In this document: positions 53,532 through 61,480 of the stretch, piece after piece
Layout of the letters: each line of letters opens with the position of its first letter
Position numbering within the stretch: position 1 is the stretch's first letter
NCBI RefSeq assembly: GCF_000153465.1
Contig: NZ_CH672387.1
Span: 2,271,903 to 2,335,902 of the forward strand
Direction of reading: 5' to 3'
From: Aurantimonas manganoxydans SI85-9A1
Lineage (GTDB): Bacteria > Pseudomonadota > Alphaproteobacteria > Rhizobiales > Rhizobiaceae
Length of the DNA stretch: 64,000 nt
Program-made: the position numbers and the translations under genes
The notes under the pieces: generated by a model
Told to the model about the DNA's origin: nothing
The model's database searches: none
The model's input: the letters and a program-made list of their open reading frames with translations, nothing else

Positions 53532-54518
53532 ATGGGGATCGTGACGCTCACCGATATTGAAGCCGCCGCCCGCCGGATCGAAGGCAGGATCCGACGCACG
53601 CCGATCGATCTCTCGCCGAGCCTGTCCGACCGGCTAGGCGTGCCGGTCCATCTGAAGCACGAGCACCGGCAGATCACCGGTGCCTTCAAGCTGCGCGGCG
53701 CGACTAACGCCCTGCTGCAACTGACGCCAGAGCAGCGCGCGAAGGGCGTGACCGCCGCCTCGACCGGCAATCACGGCCGGGCGCTGGCCCATGCGGCGGC
53801 CGCCGAGGGCGTGCGCTGCATCGTCTGCATGTCGGCGCTGGTGCCACGCAACAAGCTCGATGCCATCGCCGCCCTGAGCGCCGAGACCCGGATCGTCGGC
53901 CGGTCGCAGGACGAGGCCCAGATCGAGGTCGACCGGCTGGTTGCCGAGGAAGGCATGACCAATGTGCCGCCCTTCGATCATCCGGCCATCGTCGCCGGCC
54001 AGGGCACGATCGGGCTCGAGATCATCGCCGATCTGCCCGACGTCGACACGGTGCTGGTGCCGCTGTCGGGCGGCGGTCTCGTCGCTGGTATTGCCGCTGC
54101 GGTGAAGGGCCTGCGCCCGGAGGCGCGGGTGATCGCCATTTCCATGCGCCGCGGCGCCGCCATGCAGGCGAGCCTCGCCGCCGGCCATCCGGTCGAAGTC
54201 GAGGAATTGCCGACCTTCGCCGATTCCCTCGGCGGCGGCATCGGTCTCGGCAATGCCTGGACCTTCGAGGCCGTGCGCCACCTCGTCGACGAGGTGGTGC
54301 TGCTCGACGAGGCGGAGATCGCCGCCGGCATCCGGCACGCCTATGCAGAGGAGCGCGAGATTGTGGAGGGCGGTGCCGCCGTCGGCATCGCGGCGCTTCT
54401 GGCCGGCAAGGTGCGTCCAAACGGGCCGACGCTGGCGCTTCTGTCGGGCCGCAACATCGACATGCGGCTGCATCGCGCCATCCTCAATGGGGCGAACACG
54501 CTGGAGGAGGCTGCCTGA
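53532..54518 (+). CDS. eutB: EutB, threonine dehydratase-like ectoine utilisation enzyme
   Basis: A 328-residue PLP fold-type II enzyme with the Schiff-base Lys K53 (ITGAFKLRGATNA), the phosphate loop SGGGLVAGIA and the segment STGNHGRALA. Related to threonine/serine dehydratases. In ectoine clusters EutB is proposed to remove water from hydroxyectoine, giving an intermediate that EutC reduces. Its TGA overlaps the eutC ATG. Confidence 0.9.
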   Translation: MGIVTLTDIEAAARRIEGRIRRTPIDLSPSLSDRLGVPVHLKHEHRQITGAFKLRGATNALLQLTPEQRAKGVTAASTGNHGRALAHAAAAEGVRCIVCMSALVPRNKLDAIAALSAETRIVGRSQDEAQIEVDRLVAEEGMTNVPPFDHPAIVAGQGTIGLEIIADLPDVDTVLVPLSGGGLVAGIAAAVKGLRPEARVIAISMRRGAAMQASLAAGHPVEVEELPTFADSLGGGIGLGNAWTFEAVRHLVDEVVLLDEAEIAAGIRHAYAEEREIVEGGAAVGIAALLAGKVRPNGPTLALLSGRNIDMRLHRAILNGANTLEEAA

Positions 54519-55510
54519 TGCCGCAGATGCGCATCCTCACCGAAACCGATCTGCGCCAGCTGGTGCCGCTCGACCCGGAGGCGATCGCCGCCGTCGAGGG
54601 CGCCTTCGAGGCGCTGGCGACCAAGGCGGTGGCAATGCCGCCGATCCTGCGGCTCGACATTCCCGAGCATCACGGCGAGGTCGACGTGAAGACCGCCTAT
54701 GTGCCGGGCCTGTCCGGCTTTGCCGTCAAGATCAGCCCGGGCTTCTTCGACAATCCGAAGCTGGGCCTGCCGAGCGTCAACGGCATGATGGTGCTGCTGT
54801 CCTCCACCACCGGGCTGGTCGAGGCGCTGCTGCTGGACAACGGCTATCTGACCGACGTGCGCACGGCTGCGGCCGGCGCGGTCGCCGCCCGGCAACTCAG
54901 CCGGCCGGATTCTGCCGTCGCAGCCATCTTCGGTGCCGGCGTCCAGGCGCGGCTGCAGCTCAAGGCGCTGACGCTGGTGCGGCCGATCGCCGAGGCGCGG
55001 ATCTGGGCCCGCGATCCCGGCAAGGCGGATGCAGCGGCGGCGGAGCTTTCGGCGGAACTCGGGATCGCGGTCACCGCCGTCGCCGACGGCGAGCGGGCCG
55101 TTGACGGCGCCGACATCGTGGTGACGACGACCCCGTCCGAAACGCCGATCCTGATGGCGGGCTGGCTGGCGCCCGGCCAGCACGTGACCGCCATGGGCTC
55201 GGATGCCGAGCACAAGAATGAGCTCGATCCGACCACCATCGCAGGCGCCGACCTCTATGTCGCCGACAGCCTGTCCCAGACCCGGCGGCTGGGCGAACTG
55301 CACCACGCGATCGCCGCCGGCGCGGTCTCCGCGGACGCCCCCTTCGCCGAACTCGGCGCCATCGTCGCCGGCCGCAATGCGGGTCGTCCCTCGGCCGAGG
55401 CCCTGACGATCTGCGATCTGACCGGCACCGGCGTCCAGGACACCGCGATCGCCACGTTGGCCAGCGATCGCGCCATCGCGGCTTCTGCCGGCACATCCTT
55501 TACCAGCTGA
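54518..55510 (+). CDS. eutC: EutC, ornithine cyclodeaminase/mu-crystallin-family enzyme
   Basis: A 330-residue NAD(P)-binding protein of the ornithine cyclodeaminase and mu-crystallin family. The Rossmann motif FGAGVQARLQLKAL follows a domain with the conserved YLTDVRTAAAGAVAA. It is thought to reduce a dehydrated hydroxyectoine derivative. It overlaps eutB by 1 base (TGATG) and is 23 bases from doeA. Confidence 0.9.
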   Translation: MPQMRILTETDLRQLVPLDPEAIAAVEGAFEALATKAVAMPPILRLDIPEHHGEVDVKTAYVPGLSGFAVKISPGFFDNPKLGLPSVNGMMVLLSSTTGLVEALLLDNGYLTDVRTAAAGAVAARQLSRPDSAVAAIFGAGVQARLQLKALTLVRPIAEARIWARDPGKADAAAAELSAELGIAVTAVADGERAVDGADIVVTTTPSETPILMAGWLAPGQHVTAMGSDAEHKNELDPTTIAGADLYVADSLSQTRRLGELHHAIAAGAVSADAPFAELGAIVAGRNAGRPSAEALTICDLTGTGVQDTAIATLASDRAIAASAGTSFTS

Positions 55511-55533
55511 CCCCTCCGACCACAGGTGCACCC

Positions 55534-56715
55534 ATGCGTGAGCCGCGATTCAAGTTTACCCGACCGGAATATGCCGAGCGGCTGGAGAAGACCCGGGCGG
55601 CCATGGCCGAGAAGGACATCGAACTGCTGTTCGTATCCGACCCGTCGAACATGGCGTGGCTGACCGGCTACGACGGCTGGTCGTTCTACGTCCACCAGGG
55701 CGTGCTGGTGCCGCCGGAGGGCGACCCGATCTGGTTCGGTCGGTCGCAGGACGCCAACGGCGCGCGGCGCACTGCCTATATCGGCAACGACAACATCGTC
55801 GGCTATGCGGACCACTACGTGCAGTCGTCGGAACGGCACCCGATGGATTACCTCGCCACGGTCATCAAGGATCGCGGCTGGGCGAACCTCTCGATCGGCG
55901 TCGAGATGGACAATTACTGGTTCTCCGCCGCCGCCTTCCTGTCGATGCAGACCTATCTGCCGGAGGCGCGCTTCGTCGACGCGACCGGCCTCGTCAACTG
56001 GCAGCGCGCAGTCAAGAGCGCGCAGGAACTGGAATATATGCGCATTGCCGGGCGCATCGTCGGCGCCATGCACAAGCGCATCCTGGAGAAGGCCGAGCCG
56101 GGCATCCGCAAATGCGATCTGGTCGCCGAGATCTGGGACGTCGGTACGCGCGGCGTCGACGGCTATGGCGGCGACTACCCGGCCATCGTGCCGCTGCTGC
56201 CGTCGGGCCTCGACGCCTCGGCGCCGCACCTGACCTGGGACAATTTGCCGATGGAGCGCGGCGAAGGTACCTTCTTCGAGGTCGCCGGCTGCTACAACCG
56301 CTATCACTGCCCGCTGTCGCGGACGATCTTCCTCGGCAAGCCGCCGCAGAGCTTCCTCGACGCCGAGAAGGCGACGCTGGAGGGCATGGAAGCGGGTCTC
56401 GAGGCCGCCAAGCCCGGCAACACCTGCGAGGATCTGGCCAACGCCTTCTTCGCGGTGCTCAAGACCTACGGCATCATCAAGGACAACCGCGCCGGCTATC
56501 CGATCGGCCTGTCCTATCCGCCGGACTGGGGCGAGCGGACCATGAGCCTGCGCCCGGGTGACCGCACCGAGCTGAAGCCCGGTATGACGTTCCACTTCAT
56601 GACCGGCATCTGGCAGGAGGACATGGGCATCGAGATCACCGAGTCGATCGCCATCACCGAGACCGGCTACGAGCTTCTGGCCGACGTGCCGCGCCAGCTC
56701 TTCGTGAAGGACTGA
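55534..56715 (+). CDS. doeA: Ectoine hydrolase (DoeA/EutD)
   Basis: A 393-residue M24-family (creatinase/aminopeptidase P-fold) protein that opens the ectoine ring to N-acetyl-2,4-diaminobutyrate. The N-terminal creatinase-N domain holds SNMAWLTGYDGWSFYVHQG, and the C-terminal pita-bread domain holds HCPLSRTIFLGKPP and IGLSYPPDWGER, which set the DoeA group apart from ordinary peptidases. It is followed 3 bases later by doeB. Confidence 0.92.
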   Translation: MREPRFKFTRPEYAERLEKTRAAMAEKDIELLFVSDPSNMAWLTGYDGWSFYVHQGVLVPPEGDPIWFGRSQDANGARRTAYIGNDNIVGYADHYVQSSERHPMDYLATVIKDRGWANLSIGVEMDNYWFSAAAFLSMQTYLPEARFVDATGLVNWQRAVKSAQELEYMRIAGRIVGAMHKRILEKAEPGIRKCDLVAEIWDVGTRGVDGYGGDYPAIVPLLPSGLDASAPHLTWDNLPMERGEGTFFEVAGCYNRYHCPLSRTIFLGKPPQSFLDAEKATLEGMEAGLEAAKPGNTCEDLANAFFAVLKTYGIIKDNRAGYPIGLSYPPDWGERTMSLRPGDRTELKPGMTFHFMTGIWQEDMGIEITESIAITETGYELLADVPRQLFVKD

Positions 56716-56718
56716 GCC

Positions 56719-57723
56719 ATGCGGCAGGACAATCTGGCGCCCTCGCCGCTGGTGGCGACGGTTGATTTCCAGGCCGACGGCATCCAGCACGGCTTTCTGC
56801 GCATGCCCTACAGCCGCGACGATTCGGCCTGGGGCTCGGTGCTGATCCCGATCACCGTCGCCAGGAACGGCGACGGTCCGACGGCGCTCCTGACCGGCGG
56901 CAATCACGGCGACGAATATGAGGGCCCCATCGCGCTGTTCGATCTGGCCCAGCGGCTGACCCTGGAGGAGATCACAGGCCGGGTCATCATCCTGCCGGCG
57001 ATGAATTATCCGGCCTTTCGCGCCGGCACGCGCACCTCGCCGATCGACAAGGGCAATCTGAACCGGCTGTTTCCCGGCTCGCCGGTCGGCACGCCGAGCC
57101 AGAAGATCGCCGACTACGTCACTCGCTACCTGCTGCCGATGGCGCATGTCGTGCTCGACTTCCATTCCGGCGGCAAGACGCTGGATTTCCTGCCCTTTGC
57201 CGCTGCCCATGCACTGGACGACAGCCGGCAGGAAGAGGAGTGCATCGCCGCCGTCGCCGCCTTCGGCGCGCCCTGGTCGGTGAAGATGCGCGAGATCGAT
57301 GCGGTCGGCATGTTCGACACCACGGTGGAACAGCTCGGCAAGGTGTTCGTGACGACCGAACTCGGCGGCGGCGGCACGGCGACGGCCCAGAGCGCCGGCA
57401 TCGCCAAGCGCGGCGCGGCCAATCTGCTGCGCCATGCCGGCATCCTGTCGGGCGCTGTCGAGGAACGGCCGACCCGCTGGCTCGACATGCCGTCGGACGA
57501 TTGCTTCACCTTCTCCGAGATCGACGGGATGATGGAGCCGCTGGTGGATCTGGGCGACGCGGTCCGCAAGGGGCAGCCCATCGGCCGAGCCTGGCCGATC
57601 GACCGCACCGGCGTCGCGCCCTACGAATACACCGCCAAGATGGACGGCATCCTCGCCGCCAGGCACTTCCCCGGCCTCGTCAAGGCAGGCGACTGCATCG
57701 CCGTGCTCGGCGTCACCGACTGA
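56719..57723 (+). CDS. doeB: N-acetyl-diaminobutyrate deacetylase (DoeB/EutE)
   Basis: A 334-residue zinc deacetylase of the succinylglutamate desuccinylase/aspartoacylase family. The zinc site is GGNHGDEYEG (about 61-70) and DFHSGGKT; the fold ends with a barrel-sandwich domain. It releases acetate to give 2,4-diaminobutyrate, which DoeD and DoeC turn into aspartate. It ends the rightward ectoine arm and converges with the response regulator gene after 23 bases. Confidence 0.92.
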   Translation: MRQDNLAPSPLVATVDFQADGIQHGFLRMPYSRDDSAWGSVLIPITVARNGDGPTALLTGGNHGDEYEGPIALFDLAQRLTLEEITGRVIILPAMNYPAFRAGTRTSPIDKGNLNRLFPGSPVGTPSQKIADYVTRYLLPMAHVVLDFHSGGKTLDFLPFAAAHALDDSRQEEECIAAVAAFGAPWSVKMREIDAVGMFDTTVEQLGKVFVTTELGGGGTATAQSAGIAKRGAANLLRHAGILSGAVEERPTRWLDMPSDDCFTFSEIDGMMEPLVDLGDAVRKGQPIGRAWPIDRTGVAPYEYTAKMDGILAARHFPGLVKAGDCIAVLGVTD

Positions 57724-57746
57724 GAACGTGTGCAAAAGCCGAGCGG

Positions 57747-58481
57747 TCAGGCGATCCAGTCGACCCGCGTCGCGAAGACATAGCCGGCGCCATAGACGGT
57801 GCGCACATGGACGGGCTTCTTCGGGTCTTCGTCCAGCTTTTTCCTGAGCCGCGACACGCGCACGTCGACGCTGCGATCGAAGGCCTCCTCGCCGCTGGCG
57901 GAGAACAGCTCCAGCAGGAAGTCGCGGCTGAGCACCCTGCCCTGCGCTTCGAGGAAGGCGCGCAGGAGCTCAGCGTCGGAGCGGGACAGCGGCTGTTCGG
58001 CGCCGCCGGGCGCACGCAGGGTCAGCGAGCCGAAGTCGGCCCGCCAGCCGGCGAATTCGGCAATGTCGGTGCGCGCCGTCGCGCTGACGCGCGGCGTCGG
58101 GGTTGCCTCCCGGTTGCGCGACGTGCGGCGCAGGACGCTGCGGATGCGAGCGGCCAGTTCCAGCGGCTCGACCGGCTTGGTCAGATAGTCGTCGGCGCCG
58201 CTTTCCAGCCCCTGCAACCGGTCGTCCAGCGCCCCGCGGCCACTGACGATGACGATCGGCAGGCCGTGGCGGCCGAGGTCGTCCTTCAGAAGCGCCAGGC
58301 CGTCGCCGTCGGGCAGGCCGAGATCGACGATGCACAGATCCGGCGGCGCAGCGCCGAGCTGGCGGCGGAACTCGGCGATCCGCTGGAAGGTCGCGACCAC
58401 GAAGCCCTGCTCGGTCAGCTCGCGGGCGAAGACGGCGGCGAGATCGCGGTCGTCCTCGAGGATGAAGATGCGCTCATGCAT
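57747..58481 (-). CDS. OmpR-family response regulator
   Basis: A 244-residue two-component regulator. The receiver domain has the acidic pair at 10-11, phosphorylation site D53 (CIVDLGLPD) and K102 (YLTKP). A Ser/Thr/Arg-rich linker leads to a winged-helix DNA-binding domain with SRDFLLELFS and VRVSRLRKKLDED. The ATG at 58479-58481 (MHERIFILEDD) has GGAGGG 10 bases before it. It is transcribed with the histidine kinase upstream (39-base gap). Its targets are unknown; the divergent liv/acyl-CoA ligase operon is likeliest. Confidence 0.92.
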   Translation of the reverse strand: MHERIFILEDDRDLAAVFARELTEQGFVVATFQRIAEFRRQLGAAPPDLCIVDLGLPDGDGLALLKDDLGRHGLPIVIVSGRGALDDRLQGLESGADDYLTKPVEPLELAARIRSVLRRTSRNREATPTPRVSATARTDIAEFAGWRADFGSLTLRAPGGAEQPLSRSDAELLRAFLEAQGRVLSRDFLLELFSASGEEAFDRSVDVRVSRLRKKLDEDPKKPVHVRTVYGAGYVFATRVDWIA

Positions 58482-58520
58482 CCGTCGGCACCCTCCGGGC
58501 ACGGGCCAGATCCTGCATCG

Positions 58521-60452
58521 TCAGGCTCCCGCCGTGAAGGCGGAGACGATGGCCCGCCGCTCGAACGGTTTCTGCAGGACGCGCACCCGCGGCGAGAGAT
58601 CGGCCCGTACGCCGTCCTGGCCGAAGCCGGTCATCAAGACGATCCGCTTGCCGGGATGGCGCCGCTCGATCTCGGCGGCGAGGTCGACGCCCGACATGCC
58701 GCCCGGCATGGTGATGTCGCTGAGGACGAAGTCGATGCCGTCGACCGCGTCGAGAAGCTGCAACGCCTCGGCCCCACCACTCGCCTCGATCAGACGGGCT
58801 CCGCAGCCGAGGAGATCCCGGCGCAGCACGGTGCGGACCTCCTCGTCGTCGTCGACCAGCAGCACGAAACGGTCCTTCAGCCCGTCGGAGCAGTCCAGGG
58901 CCGCATCGCTTCCGGCCGCCGTGCCGTCTTCTGTCGGCACCTCCGCGGCGGGCAGACGCAGGGTGAAGATCGTGCCCTGGCCGGGGGCCGTGTCGAGCGC
59001 CACCGTGCCTTGCGAGGCGGTGACGAAGCCCTGCACCATGGTCAGGCCGAGACCGGAACGTTCGGTACCGGTCTTGGTGGAGAAAAAGGGTTCAAAGATC
59101 TTCCGCCGCGTGGCCTCGTCCATGCCCTTGCCGTCGTCGGCGACGACGATCACGACCGCGCCGCTCGCCGCGTCGCTTTCCGCCGCCACCCGTATGCGCC
59201 CTCCCGTCAGGCAGGCATCGGCGGCATTGACCACGAGGTTGATCAGGCTGGCTTCGAGCTGCGCGGGATCGACGAAGGCGTGGGGCGTGCCGTCGATCTC
59301 CACCGCGATGCAGGTGCCGTCATGCAGCGACGGGCGCACCAGTTCGACGATGGTGCGGATCGTCTCGCCGATATCGACCACGGCCGGCTCCAGCGGCTGG
59401 CGCCGCGCGACGGCCAGAAGCCGCCGCATCAGGTCGGCGCCCCGCCGCGTGGCGCGGATGGCCGGCTCCAGCATCTCCGCTTTCAGGGCAGGATCGTCGA
59501 TCTTCGCGACCAGCGGCATCAGATTGCCGAGGATGATGGTCAGGAGATTGTTGAAGTCGTGGGCGATGCCGGACGAAAGCTGCCCGAGCGTCTCCATCTT
59601 CTGGGCCTGCAGAAGCGCCGCCGCGGCCTCCTTCTCCTTGGTGACGTTCACCGTCAGCACGTAGAAGCCGCGCGGCGTGCCGTCGGGGTCGCGATCGGGA
59701 CGAAGAAAGGTGCGCGTGTCGAGAATCCGCCCGTCGGGAAAGGCGATCTCCTGGTCGAAATCCAGCGCCTCGCCCGTCTTGGCACGGGCGAAGAACGGCC
59801 GCACGCGGGCCATGGTGGCGGCGCTCAGCACCTCGTCATGGCGCCGGCCGGGGATCGCGTCGGGCGACAGGCCGTAGGCCCGGGCAAAGCGGCGATTGAC
59901 GAAGCGGAACACCTCGTCCCGGTCGAGATAGGCGATGCCGGCCGGCACCTCGTTGGCGATCAGCCGCAGCCGTTCCTCGCTGCGGCGCAGGTCCTCGGTC
60001 TGGCGCAGGAGCCGCTGCTCCAGCCGCAATTCGCGCCGGCGCTGGTCGGTGATGTCGGTATAGACGGTGGCAAAGCCTCCCTCGGGGAGTGGCCAGCCGC
60101 TGACGCGGATGACGATGCCGTTGGGCCGCGTGCGCTCCAGCGTGTGCGGCTCGAAACGCCGTGCCGCCGCGACACGGTCGGCGACCATCGTCTCGATGTC
60201 GCCATGGCCGTATTCGCCATGGGCCGCGTTGTGGCGCACGATCGTCTCGAAATGTGTGCCCGGCTCGGCCAGCGCCTGCGGCAGGCCGACCAGTTCGACC
60301 AGCCGGCTGTTGGCAAAGACCAGCTTCAGATCCGGACCGAACAGGGTGATCCCCTGATCGAGCCGGTCGAGGCCGGCCATCAGCATGGCGAGCGTTCCCG
60401 CCTGCCCCCGCCCGGATGCCGCGACCCCCGCGCCCGTCTGTCTCTCTCCCAA
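58521..60452 (-). CDS. PAS-domain hybrid histidine kinase with receiver domain
   Basis: A 643-residue soluble hybrid kinase without membrane helices. Order: PAS domain (about 24-135), second PAS (about 163-272), dimerisation helix with H298 (SSGIAHDFNNLL), ATPase domain with NLVVNAADA, DDGKGM and GLGL, and a C-terminal receiver with D579 (FVLSDITMPGG). It senses a cytoplasmic signal through PAS and can pass phosphate to its own receiver or to the neighbouring OmpR regulator. It is divergent from the second LIV operon across 206 bases, an arrangement typical of regulators of such transporters. Confidence 0.92.
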   Translation of the reverse strand: MGERQTGAGVAASGRGQAGTLAMLMAGLDRLDQGITLFGPDLKLVFANSRLVELVGLPQALAEPGTHFETIVRHNAAHGEYGHGDIETMVADRVAAARRFEPHTLERTRPNGIVIRVSGWPLPEGGFATVYTDITDQRRRELRLEQRLLRQTEDLRRSEERLRLIANEVPAGIAYLDRDEVFRFVNRRFARAYGLSPDAIPGRRHDEVLSAATMARVRPFFARAKTGEALDFDQEIAFPDGRILDTRTFLRPDRDPDGTPRGFYVLTVNVTKEKEAAAALLQAQKMETLGQLSSGIAHDFNNLLTIILGNLMPLVAKIDDPALKAEMLEPAIRATRRGADLMRRLLAVARRQPLEPAVVDIGETIRTIVELVRPSLHDGTCIAVEIDGTPHAFVDPAQLEASLINLVVNAADACLTGGRIRVAAESDAASGAVVIVVADDGKGMDEATRRKIFEPFFSTKTGTERSGLGLTMVQGFVTASQGTVALDTAPGQGTIFTLRLPAAEVPTEDGTAAGSDAALDCSDGLKDRFVLLVDDDEEVRTVLRRDLLGCGARLIEASGGAEALQLLDAVDGIDFVLSDITMPGGMSGVDLAAEIERRHPGKRIVLMTGFGQDGVRADLSPRVRVLQKPFERRAIVSAFTAGA

Positions 60453-60658
60453 CGCCGCCGCTGCCTCCCTGTCCGGCCACGCGGCAGCCTAGCAAGGCGC
60501 AACCGCCATTGCATCGCTTCTGGAAAAACTCTCGCAACAATTGCCTGCCAGCGTGACACAGTGCCCTCGGGAGCGGGCATCGAAACGCGGGTCGTACGGC
60601 GCAGCAGCCGGTGCCCCGCGGACAGGTCGGCGGGCAGACGCCGACGGGAGGAAGAATT
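60453..60658. promoter_or_regulatory. Divergent promoter region of kinase and second liv operon
   Basis: A 206-base gap between the histidine kinase (leftward) and the livG-like gene (rightward). No gene or outstanding repeat is visible. It should contain both promoters and possibly the site of the OmpR-type regulator. Confidence 0.4.
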
Positions 60659-61480
60659 GTGACGTCAGGCGAACGCCTCCTGGAGGTCCGTGATGTCTCG
60701 CTGCGCTTCGGCGGCGTGCGCGCCCTGAGCAATGTCAGCTTTCACGTCGAGGCCGGCGAGCTGTTCTCGATCATCGGGCCGAACGGCGCCGGCAAGACCT
60801 CGATGCTCAACTGCATTTCCGGCCGCTACCGGCCGACCGAGGGCGACGTCCTCTACAAGGGCGGCTCGCTGCTGAAGCGTTCGATCAACGATCGCGCCCG
60901 CCTCGGCATCGGCCGCACCTTCCAGAACCTCGCGCTGTTCGGCCATATGAGCGTCCTCGACAACATCCTCGTCGGCCGCCACCACCGCCTGAAGAACAAC
61001 CTGTTCACCGGCATGGCCTACTGGGTCGGCGGCGCCCGCACCGAGGAGCTGGCCGAGCGGCGGCGGGTCGAAGAGATCATCGACTTCCTCGAAATCCAGC
61101 ATGTGCGCGGCGAGCCGGCCGGCACCCTCTCCTACGGGCTGCGCAAGCGGGTCGAACTGGCCCGCGCCATGGCGATCGAGCCGGAGCTGATCCTGCTTGA
61201 CGAGCCGATGGCCGGCATGAACCTGGAAGAGAAGGAAGACATCGCCCGCTACGTCGTCGCGCTGAACCAGGAATTCGGCATGACCATCGTGATGATCGAG
61301 CATGACATGGGTGTCGTCATGGACCTGTCGGACCGGGTGATCGTGCTGGATTTCGGCAAGGTGATCTCCGCCGGCACACCCGACGCGGTGCTGGCCGACG
61401 AACACGTCAAGCGCGCCTATCTCGGCGAGGACGACGAGACGCTGGACGCGCTGGCCGCCGAGACGGGAGAACCGGCATGA
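60659..61480 (+). CDS. livG: LIV-type ABC transporter ATPase (LivG-like, second system)
   Basis: A 273-residue ABC ATPase with Walker A GPNGAGKTS, Q-loop TFQNLALF, signature LSYGLRKRVELARAM (LSYG form, usual in this LivG subgroup) and Walker B ELILLDEPMAGMN. The GTG start at 60659 has GGGAGG seven bases upstream; an ATG 16 codons earlier lacks a site. It opens an operon with an acyl-CoA synthetase and permeases, a common layout for uptake and activation of organic acids. Confidence 0.9.
   Translation: MTSGERLLEVRDVSLRFGGVRALSNVSFHVEAGELFSIIGPNGAGKTSMLNCISGRYRPTEGDVLYKGGSLLKRSINDRARLGIGRTFQNLALFGHMSVLDNILVGRHHRLKNNLFTGMAYWVGGARTEELAERRRVEEIIDFLEIQHVRGEPAGTLSYGLRKRVELARAMAIEPELILLDEPMAGMNLEEKEDIARYVVALNQEFGMTIVMIEHDMGVVMDLSDRVIVLDFGKVISAGTPDAVLADEHVKRAYLGEDDETLDALAAETGEPA

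Noticed and set aside
57240-60662. A 1140-codon plus-strand open frame
   Set aside because: It covers doeB, the response regulator and the histidine kinase in other frames. It has no ribosome-binding site and no recognisable fold.
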